Source: Reticulascus tulasneorum
Lineage: Eukaryota; Ascomycota; Sordariomycetes; Glomerellales; Reticulascaceae
Reading direction: 5' to 3'
DNA length: 64,000 bases
Assembly: GCA_001557505.1 (NCBI GenBank)
Contig: LSAX01000003.1
Location: forward strand, 3,286,001 to 3,350,000
The notes beneath the pieces are model-generated. The model saw nothing but the letters and a program-made list of their open reading frames with translations. It was not told the DNA's origin and searched no databases. A program made the position numbers and the translations under genes. Below, piece by piece: positions 47,481-58,090 of this stretch; position 1 is the first letter of the stretch; every line of letters starts with the position of its first letter.

Positions 47481-50375
47481 TCAACCACTGCACATGACGC
47501 AAGCATCTCGATTCTCGATGCTGCCTGCGGGGAATATTAGTAGCTGGACTTTGAAGCAAATGATGATTAACACTTACAAGCAAGGACGGCCTCTGAGTAG
47601 ATGTCCATTTCTCGCTCTTTGCTCTCTTCTTCTGTGTCTTCCGCTTGAGGGGCCTTCTTGTCTTCCAGCACACCCTCCGGTAGCTCTTCAATCTTGACCT
47701 TCTCAGTAGGCTCCGTAGGCAGAGCCTTCGGGCTGTCACCCTCATCCACATCGGCCTTGATCATGGGCGGCTTGCTTGGAGATGCGACCGGCCGGGTGAT
47801 GGCCTTGGGTGGAGGGGTGGTGCTTGGCGTTGGGATCCCATTGGCGCTGACAACAGATCCCACAGTTCCAGAGTCCTTCTTGGCATACATAGGTCGAGGA
47901 ACGGCGGAGGGAGATGATATATAGCTACCTGACGGTGGAGATCGCTTCTTCATGATGCGATCTTTGCCGACATTGCTATCAGCAACCTTCAGCGCCTCTT
48001 GGTCAACGGTGAACTGGATGGGCGCAGCCGCTGCTTGAGTACGGAGGTAGTACATTCCGGTCTTAAGACCGAGCTTCCAGCCGGCGAAATGCATGCTGGT
48101 GATCTTGCCCATAGTCGGGTCTTTCATATGGATGTTCAAGGACTGAGACTGATCAATGAAGGCACCGCGGTCGGCAGCCATCTGGACAACAGTACGCTGT
48201 GAGATTTCCCAGACAGTCTTGTAGAGGGCTTTGATATCTGCGGGGATGTTTGGAATGTTCTGGACGGAGCCGTTTTCAGCAATGATACGGTTCTTCATGG
48301 CGTCAGACCACAAGCCCATGTCAACCAGATCCTTTAGGAGCCAAGGGTTGACGACCTGGAACTCGCCAGCAAGGACTCTGCGTTGGTAGATATTGGATGT
48401 GTACGGCTCAAAGCACTCGTTGTTACCCAAGATCTGGGAAGTACTGGCGGTAGGCATTGGTGCTACTAGCAGACTGTTGCGAATGCCATGCGCCTTGATT
48501 TGCTCCTTCAGCGATGCCCAGTCCCAAAGATCGGAAGGCTTCACATTCCACATGTCAAACTGCAGAATGCCTTGAGATACAGGAGAGCCTTCGTATGTGG
48601 AGTATGGGCCTTGCTCCTTGGCAAGCTCCATGGAAGCAGTGAGAGCGGCATGGTAAATTGTCTCAAATATCTGCTTGTTCAGCTCTCGTGCCTCAGGAGA
48701 CTCGAAAGGCAGGCGAAGGGCTAGGAACGCATCTGCAAGACCCTGAACGCCGACACCAATGGGCCTGTGGCGCATGTTGCTGTTCTGTGCTTCCGGAACG
48801 GGGTAGTAGTTGACGTCGATGATCTTATTCAAGTTTCGAACAACAACTTCGGTAACATCGTGCAGCTTTTGGAAGTCATAGCAGCCTTCATTGTAGTCCA
48901 CAAAGGACGGCAAGGCCAGCGAAGCCAAGTTGCAGACGGCGACCTCATCGGGGGCGCAGTACTCGATGATCTCCGTGCAGAGATTGGAGCTGCGGATGGT
49001 GCCAAGATTCTTCTGGTTGCTCTTGCGATTGCAAGCATCTTTGTAGAGCATGAAAGGGTTTCCGGTTTCAGTCTGGGCCTCTAGGATGGCATACCAAAGC
49101 TTCTGTGCCTTGATGGTCTTGCGACCCTTGTTGAGCTTCTCATACTTTTCGTAGAGAGCCTCGAACTCGTCACCGTAGCAGTCAGCCAGGCCGGGACATT
49201 CGTTGGGACACATCAGAGTCCAATCGCCGTTCTTTTCAACACGCTTCATGAAGAGATCAGGAATCCACAGGGCGAGGAAGAGATCACGTGCGCGAACTTC
49301 TTCCTTGCCATGGTTCTTTCGGAGGTCCATGAACTCGAACACGTCCGCATGCCAAGGCTCAAGGTAGATTGCGAAAGCGCCTGGGCGCTTGTTGCCACCT
49401 TGATCCACATAACGAGCAGTGTTATTGAAGACTCGCAGCATGGGAATGACACCGTTGGAAGTGCCATTGGTGCCCGCGATGTATGAACCGGTGGCACGGA
49501 TACGGTGGATGTTGAGGCCAATACCACCAGCCATCTTGGAGATCATTGCACAGGTCTTGAGGGTGTCGTAAATGCCCTCAATGCTGTCATCCTTCATGTC
49601 GACTAGGAAGCATGAAGACAGTTGAGCCTGAGGGGTGCCCGCATTGAAGAGGGTTGGCGAGGCATGTGTGAAAAACTTGCTGGACATCAAGTTGTAGGTT
49701 TCAATGACTCGCTCAACATTGTCTCCCCAGATACCGACAGCAACACGCATGATCATGTGCTGGGGTCGCTCAACGATCTTGCCATCAAGTTTAAGGAGGT
49801 AGGATCTCTCTAAAGTTTTGAAACCGAAATATTGGTAGTTGAAGTCTCGGTCATACACAATGGCGGAGTCAAAGTCCTCCTTGTGTCTCATGACGCAGTC
49901 GTAAGTCTCCTGGGCAATCATGGGGGACGCCCGACTGTTCTTGGGGTTGACATAGTGGTATAGATCGCTGACGACCGAAGACCATTGCTTCTTTGTCTGC
50001 TTGTGTAGATTTGACACTGCAATACGCGCAGCGAGGATGGCATAATCAGGATGGGTCACCGTCATGTACGCAGCTGTCTCGGCGGCCTGTTCGGATGATG
50101 ATTAGAGAAAGGCATAGAGAGCGAAGGATTGGAGCAAATGCTTACAAGGTCGTCAAGCTGAACGGTGGTTACACCTCCGTACACTCCAGAGATGACCTTC
50201 TGGGTGATGGCCACGGGGTCGACATGGTCAGGGTCAAGGCCATAACACAGTCTGGAGACACGAGCCGTGATCTTGTCGAACTGGACGCGCTCCTGGCGTC
50301 CGTCTGTAAACTTGTCAGTCATGGAAGCCACCTACGTCGCGCTTGAGGTTACTTACCGCGCTTTCTCACGTACAT
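47481..50375 (-). CDS. rnr1: Ribonucleoside-diphosphate reductase, large subunit (class Ia)
   Basis: Reduces ribonucleoside diphosphates to deoxyribonucleotides, with the small subunit supplying the radical. Exons (minus) 50375-50357, 50303-50146, 50086-47578 and 47524-47481 join to 909 aa. The start MYVRKR spans a first intron into [16 protein letters not shown], the ATP-cone. The catalytic barrel includes [15 protein letters not shown] (active-site cysteine) , [21 protein letters not shown] (the Cys of the radical site, with Asn/Glu), [17 protein letters not shown] and [11 protein letters not shown] long acidic/Pro-rich linker follows. The redox pair is on the last exon: [13 protein letters not shown]. 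Not splicing the last 53-nt intron would end the protein early at ...LACKC. All splices keep frame. The first three introns are 47-59 nt. Confidence 0.97.
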
Positions 50376-51142
50376 GATGCCGGTGGCAGGGGTATCTGAT
50401 GAGAGTGCGGGGAGCAACCTTAAGGGTTGAAGGGCGTGCAAATGTCTTTAGACCAGCAAGACAGTTGGAAAGGAAGAAGAAACACGAGAAGCTATGCTCG
50501 TGTGGCGTATGTGTGTAGTGTTGGGTCTTGTGTTTGGTGGTGGGTGAAGGACGGAGAGTGAGAAGGTTTTCTGGTGGTGTAGAAGGGGTACTACTTATGG
50601 GTTCGCGTGGGGACGCGACGCCAGATTTTAGCGCGACAACAAATGCACGTCAAGGTAAAGATTATCAATTAAACCGACCCCATTAAAACCTCAGGCATCC
50701 CATCCCACCATAGTCCCGGTCCATGAATCAAGTAACCCTCGCATCTGGAAAATGCAATTGCTAATATCGTCTCAGCTAGTAGAATGGCCAATTGCACAAG
50801 AGACATCAATCCTCACACCGTCTTCGCCTGCGAGTGCTCGTTTAGCAGCTGTCCAGTCTTAGATTCCTCTCGAGTCTCTTTTGGCCACAGGGGCGCCTGT
50901 AGACCCCTAAGGGACCAACTTTCCAAAAACGCGATATCGCGCTGTCACGTGAATCTGTTCTGTTTAATTAAATTGAATGAGTCTTCCAGCTGGAATATTT
51001 GCATGTAGGCATTTAGACCCTTTAGACTTAAGCAAAACAATCCTCCTTTGGGCACAGACAATTCTCCGAGGTGCATGTACTGTACCTCTTGCTCCATGGA
51101 GCTTATCAATCAACCTTTAATCTCGTATTGTGGTCCATCTCG
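50376..51142. other. Divergent promoter of RNR1 and the TatD gene
   Basis: Head-to-head spacer of 0.77 kb with C/A-rich leader sequence beside each start. It contains ACGCG- and GCGC-type motifs described separately. No coding potential seen. Confidence 0.55.
50601..50637. promoter_or_regulatory. Possible MCB/E2F-like cell-cycle elements upstream of rnr1
   Basis: Within 40 bases lie TTCGCG (50602), GACGCGAC (50612) and TTTTAGCGCGAC (50626). ACGCG is the core of the yeast MluI cell-cycle box and the last resembles an E2F/SBF-type site. RNR genes in yeasts are controlled by such sites at G1/S. The elements lie 230-260 bases upstream of the RNR1 start. Inferred by motif resemblance. Confidence 0.35.
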
Positions 51143-52528
51143 ATGAGATCATCAACATTGGCTTTGTTAAGCACCAGGACATTGACCCGCCAAGGCCCCA
51201 AGTACCTCCGTTCAGCATTCGTATCTACGATGGCATCCCCTGCAACGCCTTCAAAGCCGAGTTACCAACCGAGATATGTTGATGTAAGTTGTTAGACTCG
51301 TATTATTTTCCTTTGTTCTCGAGTCTGCGCTTTGAATTCGCCTGCTGACTCGGTCAATCTAGTAGATTGGCATAAACCTTGCTGATCCGATATTTCGAGG
51401 CCTCTATCATGGCTCCAGACGGCATCCAGACGACCTGAATGCTGTCATTCAGAGGGCAAGAGAAGTGGGCTGTACAAAACTCATCGTGACTGGATCTGAT
51501 TTCTCAACCTCAAAAGATGCCTTGGAGATAGCCAAGCAATATCGTAAGTCACCATGAAACACCGACTTTCAATCAGCAATTCTCTAACAACGGTGTCAGC
51601 TGGTGTCGTTTATACAACAATCGGGATACATCCTTGCAGCAGTTCCATTTTCAGTACATCCGCATCTAAGCTCGAGAGTGTTCATACGGATCCTGATCCG
51701 TCAAAGCCCATTCCAGAAACCCAAGAACCAGATCCTGTCAAGACGAAAGAGATCATCACAGAACTCAGCACGCTTGTATCAGAGACCACGTCCTCCCGGT
51801 CAGGTCTCGTTGCCTTCGGAGAGTTTGGCCTGGACTATGACCGGCTGCACTACTGCTCTAAAACCATCCAGCTTCATTCTTTTGCGGCCCAGCTAGAGCT
51901 CGCTGCAAGTGTCAAGCCTCAATTCCCACTCTTCTTGCACTCAAGGGCGGCCCACCTGGACTTTGTGTCATTGCTGAAGGCCGCTTTCGGAGACCGGCTA
52001 GAAAAGCTTGAGAAGGGAGGTGTAGTGCACAGCTTTACCGGGACTGTCGAGGAAGCGAGAGAGCTGATGGATCTCGGCTTGTACATTGGGATTAATGGGT
52101 GCAGCTTTAAGACACAAGAGAACTGCGCCGTCGTCAAGGAGATCAATCTTGATAGAATTATGCTCGAGACCGACGGACCGTGGTGCGAAATACGGCCTAG
52201 CCATGAAGGGTATAAATATCTGCTGGAGAAGAAACCGGATGCAGAGCCATCTGGCGCGGCTAGCGCAATCTCTCTGCCACCAACGGGAGCCACAAAGGCC
52301 CAGAACCGGGGCAAGAAGAATCAAAAGAAGGAGCCAGAAGTGCCTGAGCGATACAAAATCGTGAAAAAAGAGAAATGGGAGCAGGGCGCCATGGTCAAGG
52401 GTAGAAACGAGCCTTGCGCAATTGAACGAGTTGCCAAGGTTGTTGCAGGCATCAAGGGGATAGAAGTTGAGGAGGTTTGCGAAGCTGCGTGGAGAAACAC
52501 GACCAAGGTATTTGGGCTTGAACTTTAG
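51143..52528 (+). CDS. TatD-type metal-dependent deoxyribonuclease
   Basis: Eukaryotic TatD proteins are 3'-5' exonuclease-like amidohydrolase-fold nucleases linked to DNA repair and apoptotic DNA breakdown. Exons 51143-51283, 51366-51543 and 51600-52528 join in frame to 415 aa. The strand-1 motif reads YVDIGINLADPIFRG, the eukaryotic form without HxH. Metal ligands: Glu in GEFGLDYDR, His in FPLFLHSRAAH, His in GGVVHSFTGT and Asp in LETDGPW. Two fungal insertions are visible: an acidic Pro-rich stretch after IGIHPCS, and a Lys-rich stretch (GKKNQKKEPEVPERY) before NEPCAIERVAKVVAGIKG. The N-terminus is Arg/Ser/Leu-rich and lacks acids, like a mitochondrial presequence, and Met30 (51230) could give a shorter form. 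Confidence 0.9.
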
Positions 52529-52697
52529 ATAGACAAGACAGCTCCAAGTCGTGAAGGGGTATAAGACCTGTCATCATGAATCTAGAATTGTATACAAATG
52601 CGAGACATTCGCACCCTCCTGTCCATTGAGAGAGGTCATGCCTTATCATGCCGATTCCCAAATCAACCACCATCGACGCCTAATATCATGATCCCCG

Positions 52698-54293
52698 TCA
52701 TATTCCCGAACCCTTATGACCCCTGATTTTGCCCTGCCTGACGGCCCCGATTGTGACGCCTTCTTCGCCAGTCAACCACCCTGGCATTCGTTGGCCGTCT
52801 ATGATACCATTTTCAACAAGTTGCCGTATGCCGGCGAATATATGAGAGCCGTGGAAGGTAAGCCTCACACGAGGCACCCACGTTGAGGGAGCCGTGGAGT
52901 CGCCGTCCTCACCGTCCTCTGCTTCTCTATCAGATACCGGACCAACATTGCTACGGCGGCCAGTCTTGGACCTCCTGATGTCTGCCTGTATATCTTCGTC
53001 CGAGTCAACTTCCTCATCTTGCTGGTCCCCTTCGTTGCCATGCGCAGTGTTGCTGGTAGCTTTGGAAAACGGGTCCTCAATCATGATGTCCACCCTCTCG
53101 ATGCCCTTGCCGTCGTCTATCTGAGCCGAGTCGCCAAATCTCGCCGTTGCGACGAGTTTTGCCCTCTTCGAAAATCTCTCCTCATCGGTAAGAGGCTGGG
53201 CTCTTCTCTTCCGACCAGCATCACTGGCGGCCTCGACTGAAGTGTCGTCAGAGGAAGCTTCGGATAATGGCGGAGTCGGCAGAGTGATATCTAGTGGCGA
53301 CTCTGGTTTCTTCTTGTCGGCGTAAACGCTCCAGCCACCCCCTGCGGCATTGGTTCGCCCGGTTCCTCGCGTGTGAAGTAGCGCATGGAGGTTTTTAGTG
53401 GCCAGACTCGTTGACTTCAGGGTATACCGCTCTCTTGGCTTCGACAGCGCCTTTGGGATCCCTTCCACCACCAGGTTGCGGAAACTCTTGGACTCGCCTG
53501 CGCCTGGCGGGCCGATGCTTTGTGACTTTGATAGATATATGAATGGCGACGCATCTGGGAATGCAATGTAGAGGGTCCGAGAGGTATCGAACACTGTGAG
53601 CGACTCGCTCAAGCCAACGCCTCCGGCCAAGGCCAGGTCAGTGTTATACGGAGAGTCGATTATGAAAATGCGCAAGAGGAGCAGGGCAAGATCTTTAGGT
53701 CGGTCGAAGTGATAATGCGCTTTCACATCCGGTAGGACTTGGGCTTGCAGATTCTGAAGAAAAGTGGACGGATGGAACCGGGGAACCACGAGGGACTCTT
53801 TGTCGACCTTCGAGGGCTCCTCATCATCGCCGACGCTTGAAGGAGTCTTGAGAGGCAGTATCCGATATGCTGTCCATCGCTGAGAGGTTGGATGGTCGTA
53901 AAGGTATTGAAGATCCGCCATCGCCAATTGATATAGACTCAATCCATTCCTCCAGTCCCCCTCAACTACTCGGTCGACTACTTCGCGCCGTGACCCTTTC
54001 CTAACTTGCATCTCGGCATAGAGTCCTCTCAACTCCTCGACGGACCGCGCCGGTGGATAAAAGTCGTCGTCGTCGTCGTCATCATCATCATCGTCGTCGT
54101 CTTGGGCATCCTCGCCCCCCCTAAGATGTGGTGGACACAGGGACTGGTTCTTGTCGTCCAACCAATCGAGCGCCAATGACAACAGGGATGGGCGGGAGAG
54201 GCGAGTTAATAGTTTCTGGACAGTCGTGTTGGAAGGCTTCACCTGGAGAGCAGACGGCAACCGAGCTGTGGTTGGAATAGAGATTCGTGCCAT
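52698..54293 (-). CDS. chl4: Kinetochore protein CHL4 / CENP-N family
   Basis: CENP-N/Chl4/Mis15 binds the centromeric nucleosome as part of the inner-kinetochore CCAN. A single exon gives 531 aa. N-terminus with MARISIPTTARLPS, then a helical pyrin-like region (LLTRLSRPSLLSLALDWL). A run of about 13 aspartates (GAC/GAT codons, 54060-54105) precedes YPPARSVEELRGLYAEM and VDRVVEGDWRNGLSLYQLAMADLQYL. The DNA-proximal core contains FHPSTFLQNLQAQVLPDVKAHYHF, LLLLRIFIIDSPY and an arginine-rich interior. The C-terminal end (RLTFHGSHIFAGIRQLVENG, MPGWLTGEEGVTIGAV) has the family's GxHVFAGIR-like strand. A long acidic Ser/Asp region with a likely NLS (GRKRRAQ, SKRAKL) sits between. I see no splice sites within it. 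Confidence 0.9.
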   Translation of the reverse strand: MARISIPTTARLPSALQVKPSNTTVQKLLTRLSRPSLLSLALDWLDDKNQSLCPPHLRGGEDAQDDDDDDDDDDDDDFYPPARSVEELRGLYAEMQVRKGSRREVVDRVVEGDWRNGLSLYQLAMADLQYLYDHPTSQRWTAYRILPLKTPSSVGDDEEPSKVDKESLVVPRFHPSTFLQNLQAQVLPDVKAHYHFDRPKDLALLLLRIFIIDSPYNTDLALAGGVGLSESLTVFDTSRTLYIAFPDASPFIYLSKSQSIGPPGAGESKSFRNLVVEGIPKALSKPRERYTLKSTSLATKNLHALLHTRGTGRTNAAGGGWSVYADKKKPESPLDITLPTPPLSEASSDDTSVEAASDAGRKRRAQPLTDEERFSKRAKLVATARFGDSAQIDDGKGIERVDIMIEDPFSKATSNTAHGNEGDQQDEEVDSDEDIQADIRRSKTGRRSNVGPVSDREAEDGEDGDSTAPSTWVPRVRLTFHGSHIFAGIRQLVENGIIDGQRMPGWLTGEEGVTIGAVRQGKIRGHKGSGI

Positions 54294-56369
54294 GGCTGTA
54301 ACATACTCGCTATCTGGACTTCTGGGAAGAATTCCTTAGCGGAGCACAGTACGGAAGTGTATAGTATAAGGACTGGAAGGATAATCGATAGAGGCTCTGC
54401 CGATAGTCCCTGCTAAGATCTGAGGCTACCGTAGACGAGGCGTGGGACGGCGACTGACGCGAGATCAACAGCACCAAACGCGTCGCACAACGATACCTTA
54501 CCCGCGCCTGCGGTCGGTCGCTGTGGGGGGTCGGGGGTCGGGGGTCTGGGGGATACGTACCAGATGCACAGGCCAATGCAATGCACCCAAGTGCCACTTG
54601 TTCCCCGCCAGGAACCGCCGAACCTGTTCTTCACTGCAGGATTACCTAACCGACAGTGGCCCATCCATCACACACGCAAACAGTGATCCGGTCCTCGGAG
54701 CTGCATTGGCTATTGGTTTCTCTTTAGTGGGGAAGTTCTAGGGTGTGTCTTCTTTCTTTATTCCCTTCGCCTTCTCGGGTGTTTGCACATGCAAGTGGGT
54801 CAGTCGTATGTATGTATGATGGATGCACGTCTCCTGAAAGGGACATCCGAGTCATTCTTCCGATTATGGGATCCGCTAAAACTCAGATTCTTCACGGCGC
54901 GACTACGGTAGGTAGTGATTAAATGGGTCAATGAGCTAATACGTAGCTTAGGGTTCATGAAACCTCGCAACCACCAACTTCAACTTTGCTCGCTGATACT
55001 GTAACTCATCGTGGTGGTTTTATCCTCTGATTACAATGTGGTTCGTAGTGTTTTCATATGGTGCGGGTGGCAAAGATCTTCTCAGAGAAACCAAACAGTG
55101 GCGATCTAGACTCGTCGATGGAGGAGCTGAAAAGAACCAAGTCCGCGTTTGCCGCGGGGTAAGCTGGTGAATTCATGCATCCACGATTCCAGGGTTGTTT
55201 GTGGGGGAAATGAAACTTGCACGATCAACACCGTGACGAGAACGCCACAGGCAGATGAATGTTATACGAGTACAACTCGACCAAGCTGTCTTCGCTTGGA
55301 GAATGTGCGCATTGTCACCAAAAGAGTCTGATTCGCCGTGACCGAGCCTGTGTACATCCCTAGTGTCTGGTGCAGCACCCAGTTTTAGCAGCCTCTTTAA
55401 CAGCCTCTCTGTCTAACAGCGCAACCCACGTCGAGGGTGTCATGGGATTGGACAATGAAGACTGTCGGGCGCAATTGGGAGGGGTTGGTTGGCGTCAGAG
55501 GACATGAAAGGCGTGGGGTCGTGGGTCGGCGCGGGCTTTCAACATCAGTAACGTAGGCATTTGCTTTGTAGATTGGTCACCACGTAGCATTCGTACCTAC
55601 CAGGTAGCACGCCCCGGCCGGCAGTATGACCCTGATCTTGGAGGAGCTGGTAGTCCGTAGGGTGACTTTGATTGCCTGTTAGCGGTAGTCGGCGTGGCCA
55701 CAGGGGCCTGGTACACTAATCAATTCTCTACCTAGGCAGGCAGACCCTCTGCAAGAAATGCGCCGAAAGGCAAGGCGGCGGCTGCAGCGACCCAGCTACC
55801 TAAATGACCTGACCTACTAAAATAAATAAACCCACTACCTGGGCTAACTAATGGATGTCGTCGGGAGAAGGGGTCCTGTCGGATAAAGGTTCGATTTGAC
55901 TAATCCTATCCCGACAGCCCACACCCCCCCGATCAAAGGACCTCGTCTTTCTCATCCACATTTCCAACTCCTCCCTCTCCTCTCTTTTTGCTCTTCACAT
56001 ATCCAACGGAGCCCCAGAGTCATTATTATTTTGGCCACAAATTTTACGTCTACGACAACAGCGATTCTACCAATCTCGAAGAGTCGTCCACTGCTACCAT
56101 CGGAGCCCGATTTCTCACCAGTCTTCCGACGCGCACAGGCTTCTGATCCTCCAGTGCGCGCAATTGGGGATAAAAAAGCCAGCCGTGCCACAGTACCCCT
56201 CCAAAGCCGCGCCTCCCCGTTCATCGGTCGGATTCCTCGCTCGAACGACTCCATCTTGACGAGCATTCCGATCAACGAGAGTATCGGGATTCTAACCAAA
56301 ATCACCACGACGCCATCATCGTCTTGTTACCCGTCCCGACGTGTTCCACGCGCAGGAAAGGATTGAAAC
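54294..56369. other. Promoter region between CHL4 and cys-3, with an ORF-containing cys-3 leader
   Basis: About 2.1 kb. Near CHL4 it is G/C-rich around a GGGGTCGGGGGTCGGGG stretch (54525-54550). The frame 55896-56363 (156 codons) runs to 3 bases before the cys-3 start and is in the same frame, separated by TGA and AAC. Its C/T-rich composition suggests a leader. An imperfect hairpin, ctgtcggata (55876) with tatcccgacag (55907), lies at its start. I see no palindromic ATGRYRYCAT-type CYS-3 site. Confidence 0.5.
55896..56366 (+). other. Leader ORF upstream of and in frame with cys-3 (uORF candidate)
   Basis: 156 codons from ATG 55896 to TGA 56364-56366. The cys-3 ATG follows three bases later in the same frame. 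The peptide is Ser/Pro/Thr/Ile-rich with no domain I recognise. If it is on the transcript, translation of cys-3 would need leaky scanning or reinitiation. It may also be chance. Confidence 0.3.
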
Positions 56370-57832
56370 ATGTCGTCTTACGGCGGACGCCGAGGGCCAA
56401 ATGTCTCGCAATATCTGCGAGACTTGAACAACGTCAAAGACACGCCGCCGGCGGTCGAGGAGCCATTCAATCTTGAGGACGACCTCACCATCTTCACCAA
56501 CACCCAATTCTTTGACTTTGATTCGGGCCAGAAAACAGACTTCCAGGCACAGCCTGCGAAGCCAGATGCTGCCGAAACGACGGCGCCGTCTAGTGCGGCA
56601 ACGGAGGACATCAACTCAACCATGGGCGAACTCACAAGTCTAGATTTCTTGTCCGGTTAGTTTCTCTCTCACTTTCTATCTCTAGTGGTCTCTGCCCTCA
56701 AACAACCCCCCCTTTGACTTCCTCGCCTGTTGCACTGCAGCCCGTTTTGTCTTTTTTGGGTCACTCCGATATCTGTTTTTCATGTCTCTATTCAGAGAGC
56801 GATGATGATTCATGCACGGGCTCTCACTCCAAGTGGCTTTTCCGATCCTAGCACGCCGACCATGTCAGGCCGTGAAAAAACCAACCAAGCAAAATCATCT
56901 GTCTTATCGTTGATTAATTCGGATCGTTTCTTACCCCACCCCGTTCATGTATACCTCATGGGTTCCCCTCCCCGTCTGATTGGGAGAAGTTTGCCCTGCG
57001 GCCTGCATGGTGGTGAACAAGCTGCAGGCCGGGCTCACAGATTGGCGATTACAAATTGCCGAGCATGATGCCATACCTCGTGACTTGCCGTGATCAACCC
57101 AAACGGGGCAATGGATACCCAGAGGCTACCATCGCAAGTTCACCGAGCAAGCGTCTTGACTCCATACTGCTCTCCAAGGGACCTACTAGTGGGACAGACA
57201 TCTTTCATTGTTTGCTCACATTTCTTTGAAATTCGCGACGCCACGATGCCAAGACCCGAACTCATCTGTTGACGAAACTAACAATGCCAGGCGAATTTAA
57301 TTTCCCCGACTTCACCAACACTTATCCTTCGTCCAGCGTGTCGACGTTCCCGGAGGGACTTGGAAGCCTTCAACCCCTCCAGCCCAACCCCCCACCGGTC
57401 TATGCGTCCGGTGTTCCCCAGCAGCAGAATGGCTATGGCCAACCCGGATCGCGCGGCAGTGACAGCAGACAGCCCGACAGCCCCAGCAGGTCCATGAACT
57501 TCGAGGACCAGTCACGCCATGCCGCCGAGGAGGACAAGCGGAGGCGGAACACTGCTGCCAGCGCCCGGTTCCGGATCAAGAAGAAGCAAAGGGAGCAAGC
57601 CTTGGAGAAGAGCGCCAAAGAGATGACCGACAAGGTCACCGCGTTAGAGAATCGGATTACCCTGCTCGAGACGGAGAACAGGTGGTTGAAGAACCTGGTC
57701 ATGGAGAAGAACGGCAGCAACGAGGACATTGCGACCATGTTCAAGGAATTCAACAACAGCAACAAGCAAGCAGGCGAGGTGAACGGGGGAGCAACGAAAG
57801 GCTCCAGCGACGCGTTGAAGAACGAAAAGTAG
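56370..57832 (+). CDS. cys-3: Sulfur-regulatory bZIP factor, CYS-3/MetR type
   Basis: CYS-3 (MetR in Aspergillus) activates sulfur-assimilation genes and is released from SCON/MET30-type control when sulfur is low. Exons 56370-56655 and 57291-57832 join in frame (G|GC) to 275 aa, with an unusually long intron of 635 nt and GACGAAACTAACA branch-like sequence just before the acceptor. The N-terminus SSYGGRRGPNVSQYLRDLN is typical of the family. The basic region is at residues ~176-198 (KRRRNTAASARFRIKKKQRE), followed by a leucine zipper (LEKSAKEMTDKVTALENRI, LLETENRWLKNLV). The acidic N-terminal half includes DFFFDSG-like segments and Pro-rich sequence, consistent with activation. Total length exceeds the 236 aa I recall for Neurospora CYS-3. 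Confidence 0.92.
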
Positions 57833-58090
57833 AGGAGGCCGGTATCTTATTGCATCCGTTGGCGTTGGACTGGGAAGGTATCTCGTCGGGGGTTTTCCCA
57901 AGGGTATGACGGAGCTGGAGGTCCCTACAAGGGACCGTGGATCTGTATGAGAGATATATCGTCTCATCTCGGCATATATGTAATGGAGTCCATGATATTT
58001 CTCTTCAGAGCAACTTATCACAGAGACATCAAAGAATCGATTGCCATTATCTGTTCTCACCCAATGTTGTGCCCTTAAACGTTTTCTATG

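Noticed and set aside
55896..56366. Leader frame as an N-terminal part of cys-3
   Set aside because: It ends in TGA, and the family N-terminus (SSYGGRRGPNVSQYL) starts at the following ATG.
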